The notes beneath the pieces are model-generated. The model was given only the letters and a program-made list of their open reading frames with translations. It did not search any database and was not told the DNA's origin. A stretch of DNA of 64,000 nucleotides. Origin: Arthrobacter sp. SW1. Lineage in GTDB: Bacteria; Actinomycetota; Actinomycetes; Actinomycetales; Micrococcaceae. A program made the position numbers and the translations under genes. Positions 37,401-44,078 of the stretch are shown here, one piece after another (position 1 is the first letter of the stretch; each line of letters starts with the position of its first letter). Location: assembly GCF_001766675.1 (NCBI RefSeq), contig NZ_MJLT01000023.1, positions 293,254 to 357,253 on the forward strand, in the 5' to 3' direction.

Positions 37401-37914
37401 CGCCACGACCACGATGCGCAGTACCTACCGAGATCTCGACGAATGGAAAGAGCCCGTCCAGCTCCTCGCCCCACCTGAACGGAAGAAGCTCTGGCAGCAA
37501 GTTAGAGACACCGAACTAGCCTCCGAACTCTTCTGGGTCATCGCAGGCAAGGACATCGACTGGATCACCGAAACGGTCAGCGAACCTTCTTTCAGCATCT
37601 CCGTCCGCGACCTCCTTGGCGCACTCCAGTTTCAATTCGGACACCGCTATCCACTCGACACCCTCGCAACCATGCTCCGGCCCCTTAAGCCCGAGTCATA
37701 CGACCTCCTCAACACCCTTGAAGTCGGATCTTTCTCCGGTGAGGACCACGAACGATACGCAGCCAAGCTCGACACTCTTCGAAACCTCACCGTCTCCGAC
37801 GACGAGGACATCGCCCGTCTCGGCCGACGCGGCATAGAAATTTACGAGCCGTTGCTCAAAGAAGCCCTGGTCAAGGCACGGCGGGCGGCTGTCCGCGGCA
37901 TCAGCAACTACTAA
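34408..37914 (+). CDS. Large STAND-like NTPase with N-terminal nuclease-like domain; putative defence protein
   Basis: 1168 residues from GTG 34408 (GAGGTGG five bases upstream); ATG 34384 or 34323 are alternatives. Residues ~1-150 resemble the Mrr/restriction-endonuclease fold: HHFEDCATSLL, then GGSDYGLDAEI, then ITGLIITSSRSWDG, where the usual (D/E)-x-K is not evident, so it may be a degenerate or variant nuclease or a sensor. Residues ~185-420 form a P-loop NTPase: Walker A GVPGVGKS (Lys197), Walker B ALVVVDDSG (Asp234-235), and winged-helix-like region (GTLALLGQVNDDQLRRMADL). Residues ~430-1168 are alpha-helical, probably repeat arrays. This effector-STAND-repeat layout is that of Avs and related antiphage proteins. 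No family was identified. Confidence 0.8.
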   Translation: MNLLDRIDQRLSDTRARINPHHFEDCATSLLSPVHPALVPIVGGSDYGLDAEITEDSRITGLIITSSRSWDGAKRSLRGSLASMRKNHVPVQRVVAVNLAEANRSKREKLKDIAKEFDCELVQVYDRAWFANQFRENPDWRRKVLNIEGGPFSFSRQPRGARPDEQQLSTVGRDALIAEINQSDSDVILFGVPGVGKSHVASKLGGALFLERQPTPERLLDDLIEAKPALVVVDDSGARLQDVDLLLQLRNAEGLNYRIIATCWPHERDRIADHLPNSVQLEVDLLTREELGAMLRERGITRLSVVVHLLTQAAGRPAWALNLADLLIHERDWKSVWTGNALRDHIFAFLRMSNTSEDAVDVLGTLALLGQVNDDQLRRMADLLQIRQPELIRLIRSVAIAGLVDVQDHKHYNYEAQQIEHDQTYRVQPHIIAAAVASEVYFSGTASPVRLRDIQATFPELAANLMQTQIYTKLLGATHPRVPTTGELIALLPDAKKDVELLRSFGQLGPEQAQAVVDIHLARVATAMNAGDPTTAEREAKLLAARVADAVGGNLPGALGTFVKALSLLEDAGCDIKPAVKELVEEVRDARSGDQPQLTGLLKLVEALRTVPDADLIDTVWAPFICEILAPTFDGNYLSPEVLNQVILQSFTWDATHMETLYDAVRPALATRSPGLTPAAQLTLIDLLDKWVRIANGWSLPFGGKTTDAQMRAGKRIANNIANILAPVITTPGVRARFNKAASTIKIRLNEPDKLFAAITHESDRLTDYHETRRRKEAALDKALAPFQQEAPEALMEWLKAHEPDLTTAGQTTTGTWQVFARLAYQPDPEPTKWLTSAIDHGLAGSASALTDVCARTNQLTGEIADRLLADPKGRHGLISAIIGQSTNPSLVQQVVDQLTPRDVQQLESAFALKHAPESTRHALFTHPNAGVRGTAAALWVAEWSYDNDPTPHDPEWLYAMKSYTVPESSRHEHIHTQALAALAKASPEVFIEVFTKHATTTMRSTYRDLDEWKEPVQLLAPPERKKLWQQVRDTELASELFWVIAGKDIDWITETVSEPSFSISVRDLLGALQFQFGHRYPLDTLATMLRPLKPESYDLLNTLEVGSFSGEDHERYAAKLDTLRNLTVSDDEDIARLGRRGIEIYEPLLKEALVKARRAAVRGISNY

Positions 37915-38228
37915 CGACAGCTGTCCTTGGCCTGCGCGGAGCACATTTCCGCGTCGAGGTGTGTCTTGAAACCTAGTTGTCTCAACTCGCCAGCGATTTG
38001 AGACAACTAGGCAACAGGTAAGAGCCGGCCGACTCCCTCGTAGAACCGCCGAGGGGCGTCCGAAGGTGACATACAGGTGCCGAAGCAATGCCATTGTTCG
38101 GACCAAACCACACCCCGTGACCACGTTGTGCTCCAAGAACCACGAGCCGGGCACCATGATCGAGATGTTTATGGCCCAACCGACAACTGGACGCACGGCC
38201 TCGCGGCCGTCTAATAGGGCAGACGTAA

Positions 38229-38247
38229 GTGTGGACACTGTCCGCAC
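38229..38247. repeat. Palindromic repeat, copy 1
   Basis: GTGTGGACACTGTCCGCAC, a near-palindrome; matches copy 2 at 38593-38611 at 17 of 19 positions, and both copies continue CCC-(C/T)-CTTT. Confidence 0.5.
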
Positions 38248-38398
38248 CCTCTTTGGCGAGACAAACCCTATTGTGATCGCCGCCGCGAACCACACCCGGG
38301 AATCAGCCAGCGGCATGTAGCACCGCCACTACCCCACCGTGGACAAGCAAGACCGCGGAACCAACAACCAGCGAAGAAGGCGAGGCACCCCGCCAACG

Positions 38399-38420
38399 AA
38401 AAAAGGCCCCCGAAGGGGCC
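38399..38420 (-). terminator. Rho-independent terminator downstream of the tRNA fragment
   Basis: On the minus strand: GGCCCC-TTCG-GGGGCC followed by six T. A TTCG tetraloop with a T-run is a textbook terminator. It lies ~60 nt past the tRNA 3' end on the same strand, as the native terminator of that tRNA would. Confidence 0.8.
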
Positions 38421-38479
38421 CATTCGTGAACATTTGTCCACACTCAGCGGCCAACCGGCCCCTGACCTGGGAAAACACG

Positions 38480-38501
38480 TGCCCGAGGTGGGACTCGAAC
38501 C
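38480..38501 (-). other. 22-nt tRNA 3'-end fragment (attachment-site scar)
   Basis: On the minus strand GGTTCGAGTCCCACCTCGGG then CA: a T-loop (TTCGAGT), the 3' side of the T-stem and the 3' acceptor strand CTCGGGC-A. The 5' side of the T-stem does not pair and no GCCCGAG acceptor 5' strand is found ~70 nt upstream, so this is not a whole tRNA. Tyrosine integrases commonly leave such 3' ends at the distal junction of an integrated element. Confidence 0.65.
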
Positions 38502-38592
38502 GGGTTCCAAGCCCCGGAAACATTGGTAACTCTTGAAAACATGCCGAGTACGGCCCAATCCGGCCGATGTACGGCCCAGTCCGAAGCCAAAT

Positions 38593-38619
38593 GTGTGGAC
38601 AGTGTCCACACCCCTTTTT
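38593..38619. repeat. Palindromic repeat, copy 2, with T-run
   Basis: GTGTGGAC-AGT-GTCCACAC (38593-38611) is a perfect 8-bp-arm inverted repeat followed by CCCCTTTTT, so may act as a plus-strand terminator. Similar to copy 1. Confidence 0.5.
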
Positions 38620-38920
38620 CACCGCTCCAAAGACCACAGGCCAGCCGCCGCACCCTGCATAGATAGGTGCGGCAATTCTTTGTCCCCACGAGGAAATTCC
38701 GGCAGGCGGAGTCCAAGCGCAGTTGCACCTCGTCATGCGCAAGCCGGCCCCGGGACTCCTGCCCAGGAGCAGCGACACACATGGTCTGCGGCGTCTTCAA
38801 AGCGACTCCACCTCCTTCAAACGTTCATAGTCCGAGCGGCGGACAGCTGCATGACCAGGGCATTGCACCTGGCGGCGGCTCCGAGCCAGGTACCCGTAGT
38901 TCCGCGGCCTTCACAGAGAT

Positions 38921-39289
38921 CTAGCGGGGCACCAGATGGCTTGAAATCATAATGGCGGAATCCCTCAGGTCGATGTTGCCAGCAGCGACTCCCACGACAA
39001 GCTCGAAACCCTCATCAGTCGTGAAGTCATGACAGTAACCATTGACCCACAACAGCAACACCATCAGCGTCCAAGCAGTCCGCTTATTACCATCGATGAG
39101 CGGATGAAAACGCGCCACCGACTCCATCAACGCGGCCGCCTTACCCGCTAACTCGGGATAGGCCTCAGCACCCATGACCGTTGTGGCAGGTCTGGCCAGC
39201 GCCGAAGCAAGCAGCCCTACATCCCGGATGTGAAAGCCATATCGGTCAACAACCTGCAGAGCATCCTCAATATCAAGGTACGCAGTCAC
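38921..39289 (-). CDS. doc: Doc-type (Fic-fold) toxin
   Basis: 122 residues from GTG 39289. Fic/Doc core motif HPLIDGNKRTAW (residues ~72-83; H-x-[FL]-x-[DE]-x-N-K-R). Doc toxins phosphorylate elongation factor Tu and stop translation. The upstream antitoxin stop overlaps the start (GTGA), the usual coupling of such pairs. The family's short size and the following TLMVLLLWVNGYC helix match. All catalytic residues (His, Asp, Asn, Lys, Arg) appear intact, so the toxin is likely active and needs the antitoxin. Confidence 0.9.
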   Translation of the reverse strand: MTAYLDIEDALQVVDRYGFHIRDVGLLASALARPATTVMGAEAYPELAGKAAALMESVARFHPLIDGNKRTAWTLMVLLLWVNGYCHDFTTDEGFELVVGVAAGNIDLRDSAIMISSHLVPR

Positions 39290-39492
39290 GCGTCCTCAAG
39301 CCGAGTAAGCAATTCAGCGTCATGGCTCATCACAAAGTCCAACCCTTCACTGATTTCCCGGCGGCGGGCATGCCGCTGCAAGACCAACTCAGCCCCCTGC
39401 AGCAGAAGCGCAGACTTGGACGTATGCTCTTCAGCTGCAAGCTGCTCAAGCCGGCGATCAAGGTCTTCCGGGACACGCAGATTCATAGCCAT
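39286..39492 (-). CDS. Ribbon-helix-helix antitoxin partner of Doc
   Basis: 68 residues from ATG 39492 (ATG 39486 possible). MNLRVPEDLDRRLEQLAAEE then TSKSALLLQGAELVLQR is a ribbon-helix-helix (CopG/MetJ-like) DNA-binding domain; the acidic C-terminus (EGLDFVMSHDAELLTRLEDA) would wrap and block the toxin. Antitoxin first, toxin second, 4-nt overlap. Expected to repress its own operon through the palindrome at 39501-39533. Confidence 0.85.
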   Translation of the reverse strand: MAMNLRVPEDLDRRLEQLAAEEHTSKSALLLQGAELVLQRHARRREISEGLDFVMSHDAELLTRLEDA

Positions 39493-39500
39493 AGGGCCAT

Positions 39501-39533
39501 GGTACCAAACCAGTACCACGCTGGTTTGGTACC
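39501..39533. promoter_or_regulatory. Large palindromic operator of the toxin-antitoxin operon
   Basis: GGTACCAAACCAG (39501-39513) and CTGGTTTGGTACC (39521-39533) are perfect 13-bp arms with a 7-nt centre, starting 9 nt before the antitoxin ATG. Position and symmetry fit autoregulation by the antitoxin or antitoxin-toxin complex. Confidence 0.75.
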
Positions 39534-39672
39534 AGCGTGCAGCAAGTCGCAGTTCCTACACAGGGTCCTCCTGTTCCGGCAGACCCTGCGAGGCCGAGAA
39601 GAACACCGCCAGCAAGTAGCAGTCAGCCATTCGGGCGTCAGAAGGATCCAGGCCCGGTACGGCACGAAATGA

Positions 39673-39861
39673 TCAGATTATTCCGGTAACGCCAAGGATG
39701 GGTTCCTCCTTATGGGCGGAGGTCGAGAACACCAAGCAATCGTTGCGCCGCCCACCGAGGTTCCGCTCGGTTGCGAGAACGATTGAGTTCATAAATCTGG
39801 TCAGACACTCGCCGAAGAGCGCACTGTAACCATTGATCCACAACAGCAACACCATGGCCAT
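39673..39861 (-). pseudogene. Remnant of a second Doc-like toxin gene
   Basis: The frame contains AMVLLLWINGYS, nearly the same as TLMVLLLWVNGYC in the intact Doc 550 nt away, but the preceding HxFxxxNKR catalytic motif is absent and the following residues diverge (frameshift likely around 39800). A degraded paralogue, left by duplication or recombination. Confidence 0.6.
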
Positions 39862-39972
39862 GGCCTCTTCTCTGGCTGCTTTCTAGCCAGAAGCTCCTTT
39901 GAGCCACGCGAAGACTCGCGTCACTGTATGCGCGGGCCGCGGTACTTTGGAGAACACCTCGATCTCGAAGCA

Positions 39973-40150
39973 CTACCCATGCCCGATGCCGAGACTGGAC
40001 AGGTCATCTTCTCGGAGCCGCACGACCGCATGGCCTGCGGCCAGCAGGTCCATGGACTTGCGACGGTCGACTTCTACCTTGCTGGCTGGTGAGTGCCAAT
40101 AGAAACCGTCGTACTCAATAGCCACTTTCCGTTCGCCATATCAGGTACGC
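39973..40150 (-). pseudogene. Remnant of a Vsr/DUF559-like endonuclease
   Basis: Minus-strand frame reads KVAIEYDGFYWH, then VDRRKSMDLLAAGHAVVRLR and ends at a stop at 39975. E-Y-D-G-x-Y-W-H followed by D-R-R-K and the V-V-R-L/V-R-E strand is typical of the C-terminal half of the very-short-patch-repair/DUF559 endonuclease-like fold. A stop lies directly upstream and no N-terminal part is found. Nonfunctional. Confidence 0.55.
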
Positions 40151-40683
40151 GCCGGAGTGACGCTGAGGATTCAGATTTCTGTCTCGGCCAAGCAGCAATG
40201 CCGTTGTCCGCCAAGATCGAAATACCCAGGGCAGACACCAACTGCGCTCTGCAGAAACGCGTTCCCGCTCACCTCATGCTCCAAGCCGGAGTGGTTCGCG
40301 GCCCCGCCCTGACGCAGTGAGCCACGCTTATGCATCCACTGCTGTCAACTGGTGTCATTCCGCGCCGCCGTGTCGCCGCCGACCTTGCCGATACCACAAG
40401 GCACTAACAGTCCCAACTTGTGTGTGGATAGTTGCGCGAACAGCCCTATGGGCACCGTCAAGCAAATCTCTGCCGGGCGCTTCTGTGGATAATTCTGAAC
40501 ACAAACTCGACAGCGACTGACAACGAGGAGTCCTGAACTGGGCTCAACCGCTAGGGCAAGCGGAACTGGGACGCCCTTCCTCCGACACGCAGACTACAGT
40601 TCGTGTTGTTCGTGTAGTCGTGTCGTGTAGCCTGTTAGCAACGCGAAAGTTGAAACTGATCTCTGAACGGACAGGAGGACGGA
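40151..40683. promoter_or_regulatory. Gap with TCGTGT direct repeats and promoter of the HARE-HTH-like gene
   Basis: 533 nt without a credible gene. Near the right end TCGTGT occurs four times in 28 nt (40601-40606, 40610-40615, 40618-40623, 40623-40628), the first two as TTCGTGT, immediately before -10-like TAGCCT (40628-40633). This may be a regulator's binding array; the rest shows nothing. Confidence 0.4.
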
Positions 40684-41283
40684 GTGATCAAGTGGGATGA
40701 AGTACAGCGTGAGACAGAGTCAATGTTGAGCCAAGTGCGCAACCAGGTTGCTCTATATCGCAAGCGCATTGACGAGCTTGAGGCAGAGACGGCCAAACTG
40801 ACCGCCACCATCGCAGTTGCCAGGAAGATGCAAGAGGGTGGTTACACAGCGGCGTTGAATTCCCAATCAAGCCTGCCTGTTACGCCGACGCCGTCTGAAG
40901 AGGACAAAAGCAAGAACTGGCAGACGGATCTAGTTGGTACTACCCCCGTTGCAGTAGCGTCCCCGCCTAAGCCGAATTGGCAAAGGGGTATCGACGCTCT
41001 GGGGGAGATCCCGGACCTGCCCCCGGCGATAGGTCTTCGCAGGCAGCCCAACAAGACGAACACGTCCTACCGTGCCGCTGCTCTGCTAAAGGAAGCAGCA
41101 CGTCCGTTACATGTCGACGACATCATTGCCGAGTTCGATCGGCGACACTGGATTGACCCAACCTGGGCGAAGCCCAAGGAAGCTATCACTGTCGCAGTGA
41201 AGCGATCAGTTACATACGGGTGGACTGACGCCACCGGCAAGTACACATATGTCTACAGTCCTCGACACATTGATGAGGACTGA
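40684..41283 (+). CDS. Coiled-coil protein with C-terminal winged-helix (HARE-HTH-like) domain
   Basis: 199 residues from GTG 40684, preceded by AGGAGG. Residues ~5-52 are an amphipathic helix likely to form a coiled coil (QVALYRKRIDELEAETAKLT). A disordered polar linker follows. Residues ~135-198 (TSYRAAALLKEAARPLHVDD, then AITVAVKRSVTYGW) match the winged-helix type called HARE-HTH or HB1, found in restriction and chromatin-related proteins. It probably binds DNA or protects a modified base; exact role unknown. Base composition is intermediate; accessory gene. Confidence 0.6.
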   Translation: MIKWDEVQRETESMLSQVRNQVALYRKRIDELEAETAKLTATIAVARKMQEGGYTAALNSQSSLPVTPTPSEEDKSKNWQTDLVGTTPVAVASPPKPNWQRGIDALGEIPDLPPAIGLRRQPNKTNTSYRAAALLKEAARPLHVDDIIAEFDRRHWIDPTWAKPKEAITVAVKRSVTYGWTDATGKYTYVYSPRHIDED

Positions 41284-41348
41284 CACTACATGATGGGAGA
41301 AGGTGATGAGCTGAAATGACAAGACGCAAGCGGAAGCGCAAAAAACTG

Positions 41349-41362
41349 TAGGTGCCCACCTA
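41349..41362. repeat. 14-bp palindrome TAGGTGCCCACCTA
   Basis: 6-bp arms TAGGTG/CACCTA around CC, 66 nt after the HARE-HTH-like stop. May be an operator or part of a weak terminator. Confidence 0.35.
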
Positions 41363-41458
41363 GACGTTCAATGCAAAGAACGGTGAGCACCCACATACAC
41401 AGGACCCCGGGCTGCCAGCGCGCCAACGCTACAGTTCGCAGTCGCCGCAAGGGCGATG

Positions 41459-41490
41459 GGGACTGGGTAGCTCTCATAGTACCCAGTCCC
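41459..41490. repeat. Perfect 11-bp inverted repeat upstream of the Ymh-domain gene
   Basis: GGGACTGGGTA (41459-41469) and TACCCAGTCCC (41480-41490), with a 10-nt loop, ending 31 nt before the start codon at 41522. No T-run follows. Could be an operator, an attenuator or a transcription terminator of the preceding gene. Confidence 0.5.
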
Positions 41491-41521
41491 ACCTCAAGTA
41501 GAACAATCACAAGGAGAAATT

Positions 41522-42220
41522 GTGAGCTTTTTGCGGACTATGGGACGTTCCCATGGGACCAAGCAGGTAGTAATCATCAGCAAGCCTGGCACCGAAGATG
41601 AAGAGCGCAGGACCGTTGAAGCCATGATTCAAAGTGAGTCAGGCTTTTTTGAGGTTACGACGCCTATCTACGAAGGCGACCACGTTGAGATTCCCGATCC
41701 CCGAGGTGGGACTGATGTTCGCGTAGCCAGTGAAGTCAAGGTGAACGATTTCGGATCATCCACACTGCACCACACACAGGTGAAGTGGGGCAAGGCTCCA
41801 GCACGCCGTGTAGCACCCGTCCGCCGGCTCACGTTTGAAAACCTCCATCCGGACGTCCAGAAGGCCGCTGGCGACCTCTTTGCAGATGGACACATGGGAT
41901 CTGCGGTAAGTGAGGCGTTCAAGTCCCTGGAGGTCCGTGTACGGCGTCTGTCGCGGCTTGATCAGTCTGGCTCCACGCTGATGTCTACAGCTTTCAATGC
42001 CAAGTCTCCCGTCATCGATGTCGCGACAGAGGACGGCAGGAGCGGTCAGGATGAACGTGAAGGCTTTATGGCACTGTTTCGGGGAGCAATGATCGGAATC
42101 CGCAACCCGAAGGCGCACGAGCTGTTCAGGGAGGAAGATCCTCAGCAGGCGCTTGAGTACCTGGCGTTCGCGAGCCTTCTCCACCGCAGGATCGACCTCA
42201 CGGACCCGTCTGCTAACTAG
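41522..42220 (+). CDS. TIGR02391/Ymh-domain protein
   Basis: 232 residues from GTG 41522, preceded by AAGGAGAA. The C-terminal ~125 residues are a classic Ymh (TIGR02391) domain: LHPDVQKAAGDLFADGHMGS, AVSEAFKSLEVRVRRLS, GAMIGIRNPKAHE, ALEYLAFASLLHRRID. This domain is common in accessory islands, often as an abortive-infection-like component, with unknown biochemistry. The N-terminal ~100 residues form a beta-rich domain (VVIISKPGTEDEERRTVEAM). It may be co-functional with the HARE-HTH-like gene upstream. Confidence 0.85.
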   Translation: MSFLRTMGRSHGTKQVVIISKPGTEDEERRTVEAMIQSESGFFEVTTPIYEGDHVEIPDPRGGTDVRVASEVKVNDFGSSTLHHTQVKWGKAPARRVAPVRRLTFENLHPDVQKAAGDLFADGHMGSAVSEAFKSLEVRVRRLSRLDQSGSTLMSTAFNAKSPVIDVATEDGRSGQDEREGFMALFRGAMIGIRNPKAHELFREEDPQQALEYLAFASLLHRRIDLTDPSAN

Positions 42221-42431
42221 TTGCGATCCCCCGGTGTATTGGCCATGCACTGGGGGTGCAATAGATTTGATGCCTCCTCTATGAACAGCACTCCGACGTA
42301 CGCACCGGTACCTGCTATTGCCACCCTCTTGGTCAGGCGCAAGACACTAGATGACTTGCGCCTTAGTTCCAGCTCGCATCGGCAAGAATTTGGGCTGGCT
42401 CTCGAAAGTAGTGTCTCGTTGCTGTGACGAG

Positions 42432-43004
42432 TTAACGGATTGGTTGACCGGCAATGGCGGTGGGGATTCCCGCGCTTTGCCAGGCCGCGAGGCGTTCCTG
42501 CGGCGGGTGGCCGGTGTCTTCAAGAATTTTGGCCGCGGCAAGAAATTCATCCCTCTCAGATGCGGTGCGGCCTCCCTCCTCGGCTGCTCTCCGGAAGAGA
42601 TGAACGCCTTCAGCGAGCATGGGTTCGATATCGATCCCGGCAGAAACTTCTATTTCGGCGTTGTGTTGCCACGTTCCATACGGGTCGTCCCACGCCTCAA
42701 TGGTGAAGCTCCATCGTCCCGGCTCCCCCGGCGTCGGCATTCCGCCCCAACGATCCAGACCAGGTCCCAGCGACTCCAGCCTCATCCGCTGCACTTCTTT
42801 ACCCAGGGGATCGTAGAGCACCGCCGAGGCTCCGAGGGAATCGTGCCCCTCGCGTGCCGCCGTCGCCAATACCGCTATTCCCTCACCCGGCAAGGCTTTG
42901 GCAGGGAAATCTCCTCCCGCGACGACGGGATGCACATCGGTGACAGGAAAGCGTCCGAAGCGGAGCTTACGAGCGGAACTTTGCAGGGATGTGGGATGGG
43001 CCAT
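42432..43004 (-). pseudogene. glgE: Truncated glgE (N-terminal fragment)
   Basis: The frame from ATG 43004 (AAAGGA upstream) reads like the N-terminal domain of the alpha-1,4-glucan:maltose-1-phosphate maltosyltransferase GlgE: RFPVTDVHPVVAGGDFPAKA, PGLDRWGGMPTPGEPGRWSF, DDPYGTWQHNAEIEV, then EPMLAEGVHLFRRAAEE. It ends at 42432 after ~190 residues, whereas GlgE has ~660-700 and its catalytic barrel lies beyond this point. Homology fades after ~residue 170 (QERLAAWQSAG). Marks the right edge of the island. Confidence 0.75.
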
Positions 43005-43079
43005 GTCAGGTCCTTTCACAGCTGAACAGCGATAAGGGAGCAGCATTGCACGGTCGTTGTCTTGGTACAGAGCGCTTGG

Positions 43080-44078
43080 CTATTGGGGACCGTACTGCAT
43101 CCATTTGGCGAGGTGATGTTCGCCTTCGACGATGCGGACCGTGCCGGAGCGGGAACGCATCACGATTGATTCGGTGGTGATCGTCGACTTCCCGTACCGG
43201 ACGCCTCCGAGCAAGTCACCATCGGTAATGCCTGTGGCCGCGAAATAGCAGTTGTCACTCCGAACGAGATCACCTGTGCCGAGGATGCGCGCAGGATCGT
43301 GACCAGCAGCGGCGGCCTTTGCTTGCTCTTCCTCATTCTGCGGTGCAAGCCTGCCTTGAATGGTCCCGCCGAGCGTCTTGATGGCGCAAGCGGCGACGAT
43401 GCCTTCGGGCGTCCCGCCGGTGCCCATCATGGCGTCAACACCGGTGCCTGGCCGACAGGCCGCAATTGCCGCCGCCACGTCGCCGTCAAGAATGAACTTT
43501 GTTCTTGCCCCTGCGGCCCGGATTTCTTCGATGAGACTCTGATGGCGGGGCCGGTCCAGGACGGCTACCGTCAGCTGGTTGACCTTGACTCCTTTGGCTT
43601 TAGCAATCAGGTGGAGATTCTGTGCGATCGGAAGCCGCAGGTCAACCAGGTCCGCGGCGTCGGGCCCTGTGACGAGTTTTTCCATATAGAAGACAGCCGA
43701 GGGGTCGAACATCGCGCCCCGTTCGGTGACCGCGAGAACGGCGATTGCATTGTTCATACCCAGGGCGGTGAGTCGGGTCCCGTCAACGGGGTCGACGGCG
43801 ACGTCGCACGAGGGGCCGGAGCCATCGCCGACGCTTTCGCCGTTGAAGAGCATGGGGGCTTCATCCTTTTCTCCTTCACCGATGACGACGGTGCCATCGA
43901 ATCGGACGGTGGAGAGGAAGGCCCTCATGGCATCAACGGCAGCGCCGTCTGCGCCGTTTTTGTCGCCGCGGCCCACCCATTGGCCTGCGGCGATGGCGGC
44001 CGCTTCGGTGACCCTGACAAGGTCCAAGGCCAGGTTGCGGTCGGGCTGATTCTGTTCGGTCATCACGGTGCCTGCCAT
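43080..44078 (-). CDS. glpX: Class II fructose-1,6-bisphosphatase
   Basis: 332 residues. GlpX hydrolyses fructose 1,6-bisphosphate to fructose 6-phosphate, the irreversible gluconeogenic step, in the cytosol. Motifs: [14 protein letters not shown] and the metal/phosphate site [29 protein letters not shown] is the other conserved stretch. Length is normal for actinobacteria. The start ATG overlaps the fbaA stop by one base (TGATG), so the two are coupled. Confidence 0.96.
   Translation of the reverse strand: MAGTVMTEQNQPDRNLALDLVRVTEAAAIAAGQWVGRGDKNGADGAAVDAMRAFLSTVRFDGTVVIGEGEKDEAPMLFNGESVGDGSGPSCDVAVDPVDGTRLTALGMNNAIAVLAVTERGAMFDPSAVFYMEKLVTGPDAADLVDLRLPIAQNLHLIAKAKGVKVNQLTVAVLDRPRHQSLIEEIRAAGARTKFILDGDVAAAIAACRPGTGVDAMMGTGGTPEGIVAACAIKTLGGTIQGRLAPQNEEEQAKAAAAGHDPARILGTGDLVRSDNCYFAATGITDGDLLGGVRYGKSTITTESIVMRSRSGTVRIVEGEHHLAKWMQYGPQ

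Larger units (their letters stand above)
37915..38920. other. ~1 kb without a gene: scars, hairpins and a tRNA fragment
   Basis: No reading frame in this stretch has a ribosome site or recognisable residues. It holds two similar palindromes (38229-38247, 38593-38611), a TTCG-loop terminator (38399-38420) and a 22-nt tRNA 3' end (38480-38501). It looks like the debris of integration events. Confidence 0.5.

Noticed and set aside
38480..38560. A complete tRNA gene
   Set aside because: T-stem 5' side does not pair and no D-arm, anticodon arm or matching acceptor 5' strand is found.
40093..40320. 75-codon plus-strand gene over the endonuclease remnant
   Set aside because: Runs antisense to the recognisable remnant and has no ribosome site or conserved residues.
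41325..41360. Tiny basic peptide MTRRKRKRKKL
   Set aside because: Eleven codons with no strong ribosome site; could occur by chance.
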